Below, in pieces: positions 48,201 through 54,786 of a stretch of DNA of 64,000 bases; position 1 is the first letter of the stretch, and every line of letters begins with the position of its first letter. This DNA comes from Pasteurella sp049941595 (GTDB lineage: Bacteria > Pseudomonadota > Gammaproteobacteria > Enterobacterales > Pasteurellaceae), in assembly GCA_049941595.1 (NCBI GenBank), contig JBNFNA010000005.1, positions 62,001-126,000 of the forward strand, read 5' to 3'. Made by a program: the position numbers and the translations under genes. The notes beneath the pieces were generated by a model. That model saw only the letters and a program-made list of their open reading frames with translations, had not been told where the DNA came from and searched no databases.

Positions 48201-48369
48201 AGGTAAATCAATGGTGGCGGCCTCTGCTGGTGGTTATGGCGGCGAAGCTGCCGTTGCATTAGGTTACTCACGTGCAAGCGATAATGGTAAAGTGATCTTA
48301 AAACTCACTGGTACTGCAAACAGTGCAGGTCATTACTCTGGTGGTGTGGGTGTAGGTTACCAATGGTAA
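39268..48369 (+). CDS. Trimeric autotransporter adhesin (YadA/Hia/Hsf family), 3033 residues
   Basis: A giant type Vc adhesin. Order: extended signal peptide region (MNKIYKVIWNHTLNTFVVVS, 1-20) and hydrophobic signal core (about 47-66); YadA-like head with repeats such as NAMAFGASAQASQQ (to about residue 480); neck and stalk with left-handed coiled-coil (about 860-930); five long modules of 820-935 bases, each with a glycine-rich GKDG stretch, ATLNDGLKF, a LTENGLNNGG unit and, in most, NIGDLKNAI; short VGDKV repeats (about 2560-2620); and a C-terminal trimeric beta-barrel anchor in the last 70 residues ending GVGVGYQW. It should assemble as a trimer on the cell surface and bind host receptors or matrix. 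No uptake sequence was found in its 9.1 kb. Confidence 0.95.
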   Translation: MNKIYKVIWNHTLNTFVVVSELAKGCVKSSSSNNSSPSKFSQAFKLTLLSLLLGVSLPSPAYIAIGSVENNTLKSSGADAADSNQGTYPLDYKNPGNKSYNDKGASISGGDYSNNTSFGIAIGNHSSAIVSSGSRRSNGIAIGDYSKATGGLSMALGSFSVSENVGSIAVGAASRASGFNSLSMMRQSAAIGDYSTAIGSVSWANGTASFALGASATAFGNQSIAIGSVSPRTLSVPDGSVSKKITKYDGANRTQTNGNNSIAMGTGAKTNGHNSFAIGSGAETGEFKSEYDRDLEENVTKADNTKSAQGAMAFGVNAKAKDAKAIAFGEEAKALKQNAMAFGASAQASQQNAMAFGASAQASQQNAMAFGASAQASQQNAMAFGTNAQATVTKAIAIGSYANATSGSAVAIGSEANAIQSNATAIGTTSNASQANSTALGFGAQATDADSVALGANSKTATKVATSSQNINGISHNFAGGNPIGTVSVGDTNKHRTITNVAAGRISDSSTDAINGSQLYSVITEVNKGWNITTAADGGEVIGNKSEKVKLGDTLTVKAGTNIKITQAGKNLTVATKDNVTFNKVDAETLNVSGDTTVKNLTTTGDTKVKNFTVDPNSNINMGNNRITNVGTPTSDTDAANKKYVDQGRTVVTSQDNSVTINTSTLNGGGKAYDLKVNAEFKYTGDNNSNGSNKLSTETAFKGTSNEIVTSASNGQITFGLHQEAKNALNLAKTAIQNFTVGAGATTSKISVNNTEKHFDIVGSENYVTTQVEGRNIKIGLGDKAKNAIDNVTTKKITITGGNTKAHTFTVAEGGDIKVIAKPGNEPNIIEVAADTVNKAITVGVNKANFDTAVTNNTQVQANKNKLTELEPKVNENKQNIASLDTKVTENKNEINNLKPQVTANKTEIDKLKPKVEKNTNDLNILNTTVQAGWELTINDNEKVKDVTPTDRKANFKSGDNIVITKENNSVKIATSLTPKFTNATFGDNGDKTVINKDGITISNTNPDKSVSLTDSGLDNGGNKIQNIANGTSPNDAVNMSQLNAVNATANAGWKLQVNKKSDSESVVTPNATVSLNNEDNNIQITKTKNDNNVNFALNTKLTLGKGDPNGEDGSLTVKGKNGSSVALNGKDGSIGLTGPAGADGKPEILLKVAKDKGGVSDADGVKNNRITYTNGNNATPEIVATLNDGLKFKGDDADIIKKKLNEQLEIIGGADKNKLTNKNIGVNSNGGKLEIKLSKELSDLTSAEFGTGNDKTGINKDGITITNNGNTIALTENGLNNGDKQITNVASGLGDNTKLGDINAGDNKLKNAANIGDLKNAITDVVSGGFGLKDDNAQEVKQSLGTSIKVQGDGSITTKVVDKNGDKALQVGLTNNVTVGDTTQPGTVTVRGENGADSITLNGKDGTIGLKGKDGASANITVTNGPSTLDGPKNTTNTPRISYNNGNTKEYLATTNDGLIFGANDGAEHKAKLNTKVDIKGDAANTNWNEFDRGKNLMTKVDSNQKLITIALSKALKDLTSATFTNGQNPATTSVLDGKGLKITPNGDINKVVSLTDAGLNNGGNQISNVASGLGTQTLETASGDTLTNAVNVQDLKNAITKTVGESGWNLQTNNDTPTKVGHNDTVKFINGENIEITRPAGSRDITISTSKDLNVNTVKAGKKASGTDVGTDGAVTAEGKDGSSVALNGKDGSISVSNKGADGSSANITVKQGKPDLQSSSGANKTRIVYTPENGQPEEVATLKDGLKFKGDTGAVIEKHLNDTLTIKGNVAEADAVTDKNLRVDSEDGNLILKMAKSLQDLNDITFGDKNSNDKSFINKDGLTITNNGNTVKLTENGLDNGGHQVTNVGSGLTKDGQLVDLTKAEGNTLKNAANIGDLKNAITDLTDTNKGGFGLKDDKGNTFKQKLGETAQIKGDGSVVTKVIPIGNNGEKALQVGLNKDITVGDATNPGSIKIKGSNDKDTISLNGQDGTIKLKDANGGDRVSLNGNDGSIGLTGKDGVNGTLTFAKGDSHIDGTVGAKETTRISYTSNNGTPEFVATLNDGLKFGANTGNVRNAKLNSQIDVKGDVNNKDWAKFDAGKNIMTSITDGTITVGLAKALTDLESVTFNKNTNGNPTASTKIDSNGLTITPTNNNNKPNKAVSLTDNGLNNGGNKITNVDKGEVSATSTDAVNGAQLHEVKETANAGWNLSVNNTNSSNVKPTNTVDLSNSDGNLVISKVIENDKHKVDFKLGDKLSVKESLIVGPKDNAGNPTEGAVIIGKDGRDGKNNENTIALVGKDGKDAVAIKGKDGVGTIGLTGKAGQDGTSTSAELSIAEGAKGLDGNDRQNSENKTRIVYKKPDDTTEEVATLNDGLIFVGNDAKNVTRKLNTTLKILGGIDNATELAKDSTSVSSDNLGVRWKDADSLEIVMKERPTFSGLVLNGKDGQPAKIDFKDANGTQGMSISGSNGNNGDPSLVIKNKDGQDGVTFTNDGRITNVADGKDTKDAVNFGQLNKVKDELVNQGFGIKAETGGIVNKALGQAIEVVGADSNISTKVADGKVKIELAKTINLGDDGSVTAGKTVLNKDGVKVGDKVALTEEGLKVGDKVKVTESGLKVGDKVNITEAGITVGDVVINKDTGINAGNKAITNVADGDISATSKEAVNGSQLFKEAAKAKTEVEAGENIVVTPRDGANGQKIYTVATKKDVSFDNVKVGDISINKNDGINAGNKKISNVADGKIGEGSKDAVNGHQLFTEAAKAKSEVVKGTNIASVDTTVGDKGQTIYTVNADGTTVSAGSDKVTVTKGTKDTNNVTDYKVDLAQATKDDIAKGVDAKTQVDKGINFAGGDGKSTNYKLGDTITIAGDNNVTTETTDKGVTVKLNKDVNLNSVSANTFKAGGVTISADSGINAGGKQITHVASGLVDKNGNKVHIRNASGDTLNNAVNVGDLKSVAGDIYNNIDTTNKRVDKLDKRVRGIGANSAAAASLPQVYIPGKSMVAASAGGYGGEAAVALGYSRASDNGKVILKLTGTANSAGHYSGGVGVGYQW
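40279..40446 (+). repeat. 42-base tandem repeats in the adhesin head
   Basis: Four consecutive 42-base units; the first three are almost identical (40279-40320, 40321-40362, 40363-40404), the fourth (40405-40446) diverges. Each encodes a 14-residue head repeat. Confidence 0.9.
42590..46800 (+). repeat. Five long modules in the adhesin stalk
   Basis: Comparable points (the glycine-rich GKDG stretch) recur near 42640, 43460, 44305, 45150 and 46085. Modules keep the order of motifs but diverge at base level, and the last is longer. Confidence 0.75.
46975..47115 (+). repeat. Short VGDKV repeats in the adhesin
   Basis: Encodes KVGDKVALTEEGL, KVGDKVKVTESGL and KVGDKVNITEAGI in tandem, a unit of 13 residues (39 bases), then a variant TVGDVVINKDTGI. 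Confidence 0.8.
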
Positions 48370-48394
48370 TCCACTGAAATCAGGTAATAAATGG

Positions 48395-48427
48395 AAAAGT
48401 AGAAGGCGTAATCCTTCTACTTTTTTA
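48395..48427 (+). terminator. Terminator of the adhesin gene
   Basis: AAAAGTAGAAGG pairs with CCTTCTACTTTT around CGTAAT, followed by a T-run. Confidence 0.85.
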
Positions 48428-48444
48428 TGTTCAAAATTTTATAA

Positions 48445-48493
48445 AAAAGCATCGCACTTTAGAGCGTAGATTAAAGTGCGGTGCTTTTTTTAC
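48445..48493 (-). terminator. Uptake-sequence-type dyad ending the TIR/TPR operon
   Basis: AAAAGCA...CGCACTTTA pairs imperfectly with TAAAGTGCGGTGCTTTT; on the minus strand a T-run follows. Only one arm is an exact uptake sequence (48474). Confidence 0.55.
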
Positions 48494-48512
48494 TTTTTAT
48501 GATTGAATACAT

Positions 48513-50456
48513 TTATTTCAGCTGAGCGCGTAATTTTTGGTATTCATCGTGGTGGAATAACATATTTTTGTTATCTTGCAAGTCCTGATAAACCGCACTT
48601 AATTTCTGATGTAGGTAAGTGGTGTTTTCAAATAAACTCGTGTTTTCAGGTTGTTCTTTCAATAGCATCTCTGAAAAAGACAGTGCTTGCTGATAATAAT
48701 ATAAGGCTTGGCTATAATTTTGTTGCACTTTTGCGACATCACCTAACAGCTCATAGGAACTCGCGATATCTTGTTGGCTTGTTCGGTTATTCACATTTTT
48801 GAGATACAGTTTATAGCGAATAGAAAAACCGGCTTGAAAATGCTCCAATGCCTTCGCATAATTTTTCTTACCTTGCTCAACTAAGCCTAATTTATTATGT
48901 GCAATACTAAAAATACGTTGTATTTGCCTATTTTTAGGGGATTGTTTTGCAAGTTTCTGGAAAATATGGAACGCCTGTTTATAGTATCTTTCCGCTTGTT
49001 TTAACTCATTTTTCTCTATGGCAATATTGCCTAACTTGTCATATGCAATACCTAAGCTACGTTGAGCTTGTCGACTACTTGGTTGATTGTTAGCCAGCTT
49101 TTGAAAAATATCTAGTGCAGAATGATAGTTTTCCAATGCTTGCTCAGAGTGTTTTTGCAATCGATTAATATTGCCAATTTTTTCATAAGAAAAGCCTAGA
49201 TTACGTTGCAAGTTGGGATCATTAGGATCTTGCTCCGCCTGTTTCTTATCAATTTCAATCGCCTTTTGATAATAAAGAAGAGCATTTTCGTATTCATTTT
49301 GTGCGTATTTTACATCACCCAAACGTTCATAAGCGACGCTCAGATCTTGCATTGCTTTTTGATTGATTGGGTCACGTTTTGCCCATTCTTTACTTAAATT
49401 AAATGCCATTTGATAGTAGGAAAGTGCTTGCGAATATTTATGTTCCGAATACATCAAATTGCCTAAATTATGGTATGAAATACTCAACTCTCGTAAAGTG
49501 CCGTCATCTTCTGGCTGAAGTTTGATCAGCTTTTCGTCGATTTCAAGAGAAGCTCGATAATTATGCAATGCCGCTTTTGATTGATTACGTAAATAATAAA
49601 TATTACCTAGCTTTTTATATGCAATACTTAAACTGCGTTGTGCGGTTCGATTTTCAGGAGAGAGATCTGACAATTGCTGACGAATATTAAAAGAAGACTG
49701 GTAGTTGCTTAATGCTTGGCGAAGATTTTGTTGCATTTCTGCGATATTGCCCAATTTTTCATAAGCTACGCTCAAGTCTTGTTGTGCTTTCGGATCTTCA
49801 GGCGCTTGTTCAGCAAGAATTTTGAACTTTTTAAATGCACGTTGATAATAACGCCCAGCCTTTTCTAAATCACCTAAATTCCAAGCGTGATTGCCTTGAT
49901 TAATATAAGCAGTGGCAACCTGACGAGATTCTTTCTGATTAGAATAATGTTCTAAATTTTCTCTTAAGTGTTCGATTTGCTCATAGATTGCAGTTTGTTT
50001 AGTGGTTGGCACATATTGTTCCAACACATCACGTAGATCAAAATTCAAAAAACGTACCGCACTTCCAATCTCTTTTAAGAGTATTTTGGATTTCTCAAGT
50101 TCCATCTGATATTTGATCGTTTGTTGTTCCGCTTCTTGTTTTTTCTCAAAGGCAAACAAACCTGCAAAGATCGATAAACTAAGTAGCGCAGAAGAGAAAA
50201 TCAAGCCCAGTTTTGTGTGCTTCAAGGCAGTTGCTCTCGCTTGAGCTAAGGCTTTGGTTTTATTCAATTCATCTTCTTGCTCTTGCACTTCTTGAAGATA
50301 GCAACTCTGCAAATAATTTTGTTGTTCTTTAGAAATATAATGTTTAAATTTGCCTTGTTGCAATTGAGTTGCTGCTTGTAAACGCCCACCACGTAAGCGT
50401 AGCCATTCAGGATGTTTCTTAGATTTAACCCAAGCGGTAGTTTCTACTTGTAACAT
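48513..50456 (-). CDS. TPR-repeat protein; 3' part of a split TIR-STAND-TPR gene
   Basis: As an independent ORF it gives 647 residues, but the same frame is open further upstream and reads THESILRQWHLLSDWL and KEDIADLSLLEMLQV, the end of a STAND NTPase domain, so the ATG at 50456 is internal to a once longer gene. Contents: end of STAND domain (RLRGGRLQAA, 20-29), a coiled coil, one transmembrane helix (82-103), a second coiled coil, then about nine TPR units of 48 residues (about 180-615; for example LSVAYEKLGNIAEMQQNLRQ). The TPR array is the likely sensor. Uptake sequences at 48592 and 50056. It could still be made by reinitiation near 50456. Confidence 0.8.
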   Translation of the reverse strand: MLQVETTAWVKSKKHPEWLRLRGGRLQAATQLQQGKFKHYISKEQQNYLQSCYLQEVQEQEDELNKTKALAQARATALKHTKLGLIFSSALLSLSIFAGLFAFEKKQEAEQQTIKYQMELEKSKILLKEIGSAVRFLNFDLRDVLEQYVPTTKQTAIYEQIEHLRENLEHYSNQKESRQVATAYINQGNHAWNLGDLEKAGRYYQRAFKKFKILAEQAPEDPKAQQDLSVAYEKLGNIAEMQQNLRQALSNYQSSFNIRQQLSDLSPENRTAQRSLSIAYKKLGNIYYLRNQSKAALHNYRASLEIDEKLIKLQPEDDGTLRELSISYHNLGNLMYSEHKYSQALSYYQMAFNLSKEWAKRDPINQKAMQDLSVAYERLGDVKYAQNEYENALLYYQKAIEIDKKQAEQDPNDPNLQRNLGFSYEKIGNINRLQKHSEQALENYHSALDIFQKLANNQPSSRQAQRSLGIAYDKLGNIAIEKNELKQAERYYKQAFHIFQKLAKQSPKNRQIQRIFSIAHNKLGLVEQGKKNYAKALEHFQAGFSIRYKLYLKNVNNRTSQQDIASSYELLGDVAKVQQNYSQALYYYQQALSFSEMLLKEQPENTSLFENTTYLHQKLSAVYQDLQDNKNMLFHHDEYQKLRAQLK

Positions 50457-50488
50457 CTCTAATAGCGATAAATCAGCAATATCTTCTT

Positions 50489-52246
50489 TTAGCCAATCAG
50501 ATAATAGATGCCATTGGCGTAAAATACTTTCGTGAGTAATCGACTTTCTACCAAAGAATCAATTAAAGGGCGTGCATCTTCTGGAATATCACGATAATGT
50601 GCAATTTTTCGATGCGGGTTGTGCGTTTTTAGATCAATGCTCGCCAGATAAGGAATAAACGCGCGACGTAATAATTGCATACAAGCATTATGATCCTGTG
50701 GAATACGAGGATCTTGTCGTGCTTTGCGTAGTGCCTCATCAATTGCAATATTGACCGCACCTTGTAATCCACCTAAACCCGAGTGTTGCTGGGTAGAGTC
50801 ATTTTGGAAGGTGAGATATTCTCTCAGTTCTAATTTGCCATCATAACCATAATCAAGATATAAGCGTTCCAAGGTAAACGCCAATAAAGGTAAGGCATCT
50901 TTCCCGCCATCTTGTTCAAGATCTTTGAGTAATTGATCTGTCAATTGCGGATCTATCCATAATGGTTTCTGTGTTTTAGCCAGTAACTTTGCCGGGCCTT
51001 CAATAATCTGCTGATAAGCACCTTTGGCAATACGAGGTAGCGAGAAGGGATATTGATGAATACCTTCTAATTTATTTGCTGCTTGCAGTAATGAATAAGC
51101 ATCAGTTCTAATGGTTGAAACGATCATTAAATCAATTTCGTTACTACGGATAAGTTCTGCAATCAGTAGCAAAAATGGGTTCGCTTCTTTATTATTTTCA
51201 GTAAAGAGTTCTTCAGCCTGATCAAGCGGTAAAATTAAAGTCGCAGATTGTGGGGTTTCGCCATTATTGTTTAAAAAAGCAATAGAATTATTGGCGTTAA
51301 TAATGTGTTTTAAAAACAGTTTAAAAGTGGATACAGCTTCAGGGTTTAAGCTGCTTTCCGAGATATCCTCATTGTTATAGAGGTTTTTAACTAGTGTAGT
51401 AATTTGCTGTTTGGAATAGCCGAGCTTATGTTGATAATTATATTGAACGAATGACTCTATCAGCCCTTTTTCACCAGTTAAAACAGCGTCATAAGGGCGG
51501 ATTACGGGCAATACAATAAAATGTTGAGGATAACGCGCTAAACGAGGCAAAATACCGGCACGCAGAAAAGAGGATTTTCCTGCACCTGATGCACCTTGAA
51601 TGGCAATAACACGGATCTTTATGCTACTACGCAGACGGTGAAGCTCCGACATTAACGCTTTAATTGCGCCATCTCGTCCAAATAAAATGCCTGCATCTTC
51701 TTGTTCTAAAGGTTTCAATCCTTTATAAGGGCTTGGCGGGTTGTGATAGAGTGAAAGTGGTGGCCATTGAAAACATTCTGGATGTAAATCGGCAAGAGTT
51801 AAGCCACTTTTTAGGCTGTTCAAACCTAGTTGACTAAAAGCCACAACTTGGCTTGTGCCATTTGGTAACGTGATAGAAATATCCAATTTAGGATAACCGA
51901 GAGTAAGATCGCCAATATTCCACTTATCTAATATTTCCTGTGGAATTATCTGTTCTTCCACTTTGCCAATGACTAACGGAAATATAGGCTTGTTTAAAAA
52001 TACTGCGGTTTGATATTCAGAGAAGCAATGTAGAGAAGTAAGCCAATTATCTGAAATTAATAATAAAATTGCTTCGCACTCGTTAATCGAATAATGTAAT
52101 TTTTTACGCCATTCTTCCCCAACCTGAATACCACTTTCAGGATCTAAATCTAAAAATAAAGACCAGCCTTGCTCCCGTAGCCAATCTCGTAAAGCGATTG
52201 CTTGTGCATTATCTAAACTGGAATGGCTAATAAATAATTGGCTCAT
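50489..52246 (-). CDS. TIR-STAND NTPase; 5' part of a split TIR-STAND-TPR gene
   Basis: A 585-residue ORF. N-terminal TIR domain (1 to about 135: LFISHSSLDNAQ, FLDLDPESGIQVGEEW, and SLHCFSEYQTA with Glu77 as the likely NADase glutamate). Then a STAND-type P-loop NTPase: FGRD (190-192 region), Walker A GASGAGKS (218-225), Walker B LPLDQAEELF (about 339-348), and winged-helix-like LPLLAFTLERL. After SRLLTKV the frame goes out of register and stops at 50489, while the true continuation is in the -1 frame. Such proteins act as sensors that, when activated, deplete NAD through TIR (family knowledge). Second gene of a minus-strand unit, 48 bases after the RyR gene. Confidence 0.85.
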   Translation of the reverse strand: MSQLFISHSSLDNAQAIALRDWLREQGWSLFLDLDPESGIQVGEEWRKKLHYSINECEAILLLISDNWLTSLHCFSEYQTAVFLNKPIFPLVIGKVEEQIIPQEILDKWNIGDLTLGYPKLDISITLPNGTSQVVAFSQLGLNSLKSGLTLADLHPECFQWPPLSLYHNPPSPYKGLKPLEQEDAGILFGRDGAIKALMSELHRLRSSIKIRVIAIQGASGAGKSSFLRAGILPRLARYPQHFIVLPVIRPYDAVLTGEKGLIESFVQYNYQHKLGYSKQQITTLVKNLYNNEDISESSLNPEAVSTFKLFLKHIINANNSIAFLNNNGETPQSATLILPLDQAEELFTENNKEANPFLLLIAELIRSNEIDLMIVSTIRTDAYSLLQAANKLEGIHQYPFSLPRIAKGAYQQIIEGPAKLLAKTQKPLWIDPQLTDQLLKDLEQDGGKDALPLLAFTLERLYLDYGYDGKLELREYLTFQNDSTQQHSGLGGLQGAVNIAIDEALRKARQDPRIPQDHNACMQLLRRAFIPYLASIDLKTHNPHRKIAHYRDIPEDARPLIDSLVESRLLTKVFYANGIYYLIG

Positions 52247-52294
52247 TATGGTTTTCCTTTTCTGTAACTAACTTATCCTTGTTGAAATATTGGC

Positions 52295-54157
52295 TTAATG
52301 CATTGATTGACCGCATTCAGAGTGTGTTGCCACCTTAATCAGTTGGTAATAATTCTGTACCATTGGTTGCGCCAAAATAAAGGGAATAAGTCTCAGCAAA
52401 CTTTCATTTTTATGCCGGTCTTGTGCTGAGAGTTGTTCAAAAGGTAAAAGGCTGCTGTGTAATTGGAGTTTTTCGTCAGTTTTGTTTGCGTAAATCCAAC
52501 CGTCGGTAAGACGCTCTTGGCAAAAACGTTGATGTTCTAATTTCAGTAATGCATCAAGATGTTGTTGAATTGCACAATGTAATTCTGCGATCAGTAACGT
52601 ATTTTTATTTGGGTTGTTCGGGCTATAAATCAGCTCAAAGCCCAGTTCTCGTAATTTGATAAAGAGGTGATCGGCAGCACAGCGATTTGAATGTCGAAAG
52701 CCCTCTTGTAATTCTTCTTGCCAATGTTGTTTTGCTAAAGGAATACACGCTAAGAAAGCGGAAGCAAAGTGTGGTGCAAATTCGACAGATTTTATTGGTG
52801 GCAATGTGCGGTCTTTCATTGCCAAATAGGCAGTATGAATAATCAACGGCAAAATATCGTAAATATGTTCATCTGAACAATGCATATTGTTAGTAATCAT
52901 CGAAAAGTAATGGATATCTTGTTCCGCTGTCCGTGTTTGATCGGCTTCTTGATTAAGCTCTTCAATGCATTTCAAATCTCGCCAACAAAGGCAGCTTGTA
53001 ATATGGTTACGAACGTTAAGTGCGGTCAATATTTGGCGAGTTTTATGTGACAATTCTAAAGTTGTGTATGCAGAATCATCGTGAATATAGATGTGCGCAA
53101 ACTCTCCCTTTTCAGCAATAACATCGGACAATAATTTCGGTGAAATATTGGTCGGATGGCAAGGGTAGTGTTGCACCGAAATGGGGAAATCTTGCTGATT
53201 AAAAATGTTGAGCTTGCGGTTTTTTGCACATAAAATCGAGTTTTCTTGGAAGAAAACTTCATATTCTTCTGCACTTGAGCTGAATAGGCTAATCTCGATT
53301 TTGCGAATATTCAAATAGGCACAATTGCGCATAATTGTGAGAATTAGCTGTTGAATAAGGTTTGAGAAACCAATTAAGCCAATATGCAAGACATCTGTGT
53401 GAGTCAACGAACTTTCACGTAAAGGCGGACGTTGTTGTAAAACGGTTCGCGCTAATTGATGCATTGAATTTATCCACGTAATTTCACCTTTTTGTGCACG
53501 ATAATTTTTGAAGATTTCTTCTTGGGTTGCCATTTTCAACATCAGTTGATTGCAAACACTAATGAATAAACGTGGCTTGTGTGATTTATCTTTTAATAAA
53601 GGAATAATCGATTTAGCAAGCGCGATATTAATATCCTCTTGTGTCGCGACAAGATAAATATTCTTTGCAGATTGTAGCGATAAGTTTTTGAGTTGATTAA
53701 AAGATAAATCGGGAAAGTGCCATAATTTATACCCTTTACTTGGCAGCTCATCACGGTAATTAATACTATTTGGATGGATATCTAAAAATAGTCTTTTGCC
53801 TAAATGTGGAGCCAAAATACTAATAACCACCGCTGGCAATGAATTGCCAAAAATAACGCTATCTACGGGAAAGATTTTTAGTGTTAAATAAGCATATTGC
53901 TCACCGATGGCTTGCCATAATAATTTTAGAATAGCCATTATGGTGAATAAAGGTAAAGCAAAGCGTGCAAATTCTAATTGCCAATTGTGAACGTGTTCTT
54001 CACCATTAAGCACGATGAGTTTAATACTGTTATAGAGTGCATCAGAAAATGGTACATTTTGTTCTACGTAGCCCCACGTGCCAATGCAGAAGAAAATACT
54101 AAAGAAAATATAGATCAGACAACCTTTTGTTCTGGATTTATTAGGTAATTTATACAT
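52295..54157 (-). CDS. Membrane protein with Rossmann-like and RyR domains
   Basis: A 620-residue protein, not recognised as a named gene. Two membrane helices (about 12-31 and 62-85) enclose a pore-loop-like stretch (FSDALYNSIKLIVLNGE, 37-53), resembling a two-helix ion channel. Next is a TrkA-N/RCK-like Rossmann region starting DSVIFGNSLPAVVISIL (about 99 on), with a degenerate glycine motif, and a second Rossmann-like segment (HIGLIGFSNLIQQLIL). The C-terminus (about 536-595) is a bacterial RyR domain: ERLTDGWIYANKTDEKLQ and LLPFEQLSAQDRHKN. The order suggests a ligand-gated channel or membrane sensor. Its place directly before a TIR-STAND gene suggests joint action; this is inference. Uptake sequence at 53018. 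Confidence 0.8.
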   Translation of the reverse strand: MYKLPNKSRTKGCLIYIFFSIFFCIGTWGYVEQNVPFSDALYNSIKLIVLNGEEHVHNWQLEFARFALPLFTIMAILKLLWQAIGEQYAYLTLKIFPVDSVIFGNSLPAVVISILAPHLGKRLFLDIHPNSINYRDELPSKGYKLWHFPDLSFNQLKNLSLQSAKNIYLVATQEDINIALAKSIIPLLKDKSHKPRLFISVCNQLMLKMATQEEIFKNYRAQKGEITWINSMHQLARTVLQQRPPLRESSLTHTDVLHIGLIGFSNLIQQLILTIMRNCAYLNIRKIEISLFSSSAEEYEVFFQENSILCAKNRKLNIFNQQDFPISVQHYPCHPTNISPKLLSDVIAEKGEFAHIYIHDDSAYTTLELSHKTRQILTALNVRNHITSCLCWRDLKCIEELNQEADQTRTAEQDIHYFSMITNNMHCSDEHIYDILPLIIHTAYLAMKDRTLPPIKSVEFAPHFASAFLACIPLAKQHWQEELQEGFRHSNRCAADHLFIKLRELGFELIYSPNNPNKNTLLIAELHCAIQQHLDALLKLEHQRFCQERLTDGWIYANKTDEKLQLHSSLLPFEQLSAQDRHKNESLLRLIPFILAQPMVQNYYQLIKVATHSECGQSMH

Positions 54158-54786
54158 ATTTTTTGATTATCGTTGTAATTATAAATTGAATAACATTGCG
54201 TTATTGATCAAATAAAATGAATAAATGCTCTCGAGTGATTAAGATCACCAAAGATTAATCTTTTGAGAAAAGATTAAGTGAGTTTATTTCTCTACGTTAT
54301 AAATATGAAAGTAAATTAAGACCGTTCGTGAAATATTAAGATACTTTTTTTATGGAATAGTTGATATTTAACTTTGAGATAATGACAAATATTATGAGGA
54401 ATATATAAAAGATGAAATTTCATATTAATTAACATCTCATTCTCCCGTGTAAGTATTTGTAAAGAGGTCGCTCATTTTATGTTAATTTCGAGCAAATCTG
54501 GTCTGATGAGTGAATGAAAACAACCATTTTTAGACCAAAAAGCAATCAAATAAGACATTTTATATATAAAACCTGTTTATTTTTGTACAAATGATACTAT
54601 CAATCTTCTTAATCTACCTATTAATGGGTATTAATTAATAAATGCAACTCTTTATTAAAAAAAGTTGAATTATTCATTGTTTTAACTTAATTCAGTTTAA
54701 AGTATTGCGCTTTTATTAAAGAATATTTATTTTGATAACATACATAAAATTTTGTAAAAATTCACCGCACTTTAAATAGGATAGAG
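54158..54786. other. Long AT-rich intergenic region upstream of the RyR gene and dinB
   Basis: 629 bases between divergent genes with no credible ORF. It contains a 14-base palindrome AAAGATTAATCTTT (54250-54263) followed by a second AAAGATT copy, an uptake sequence at 54764 and no visible LexA box. It presumably holds both promoters. Confidence 0.6.

Noticed and set aside
50489..50560. Programmed -1 frameshift joining TIR-STAND and TPR
   Set aside because: No slippery heptamer is present, and residues normally found at this place are missing, favouring a deletion.
54158..54786. LexA box for dinB
   Set aside because: No CTGT-N8-ACAG match was found by eye.
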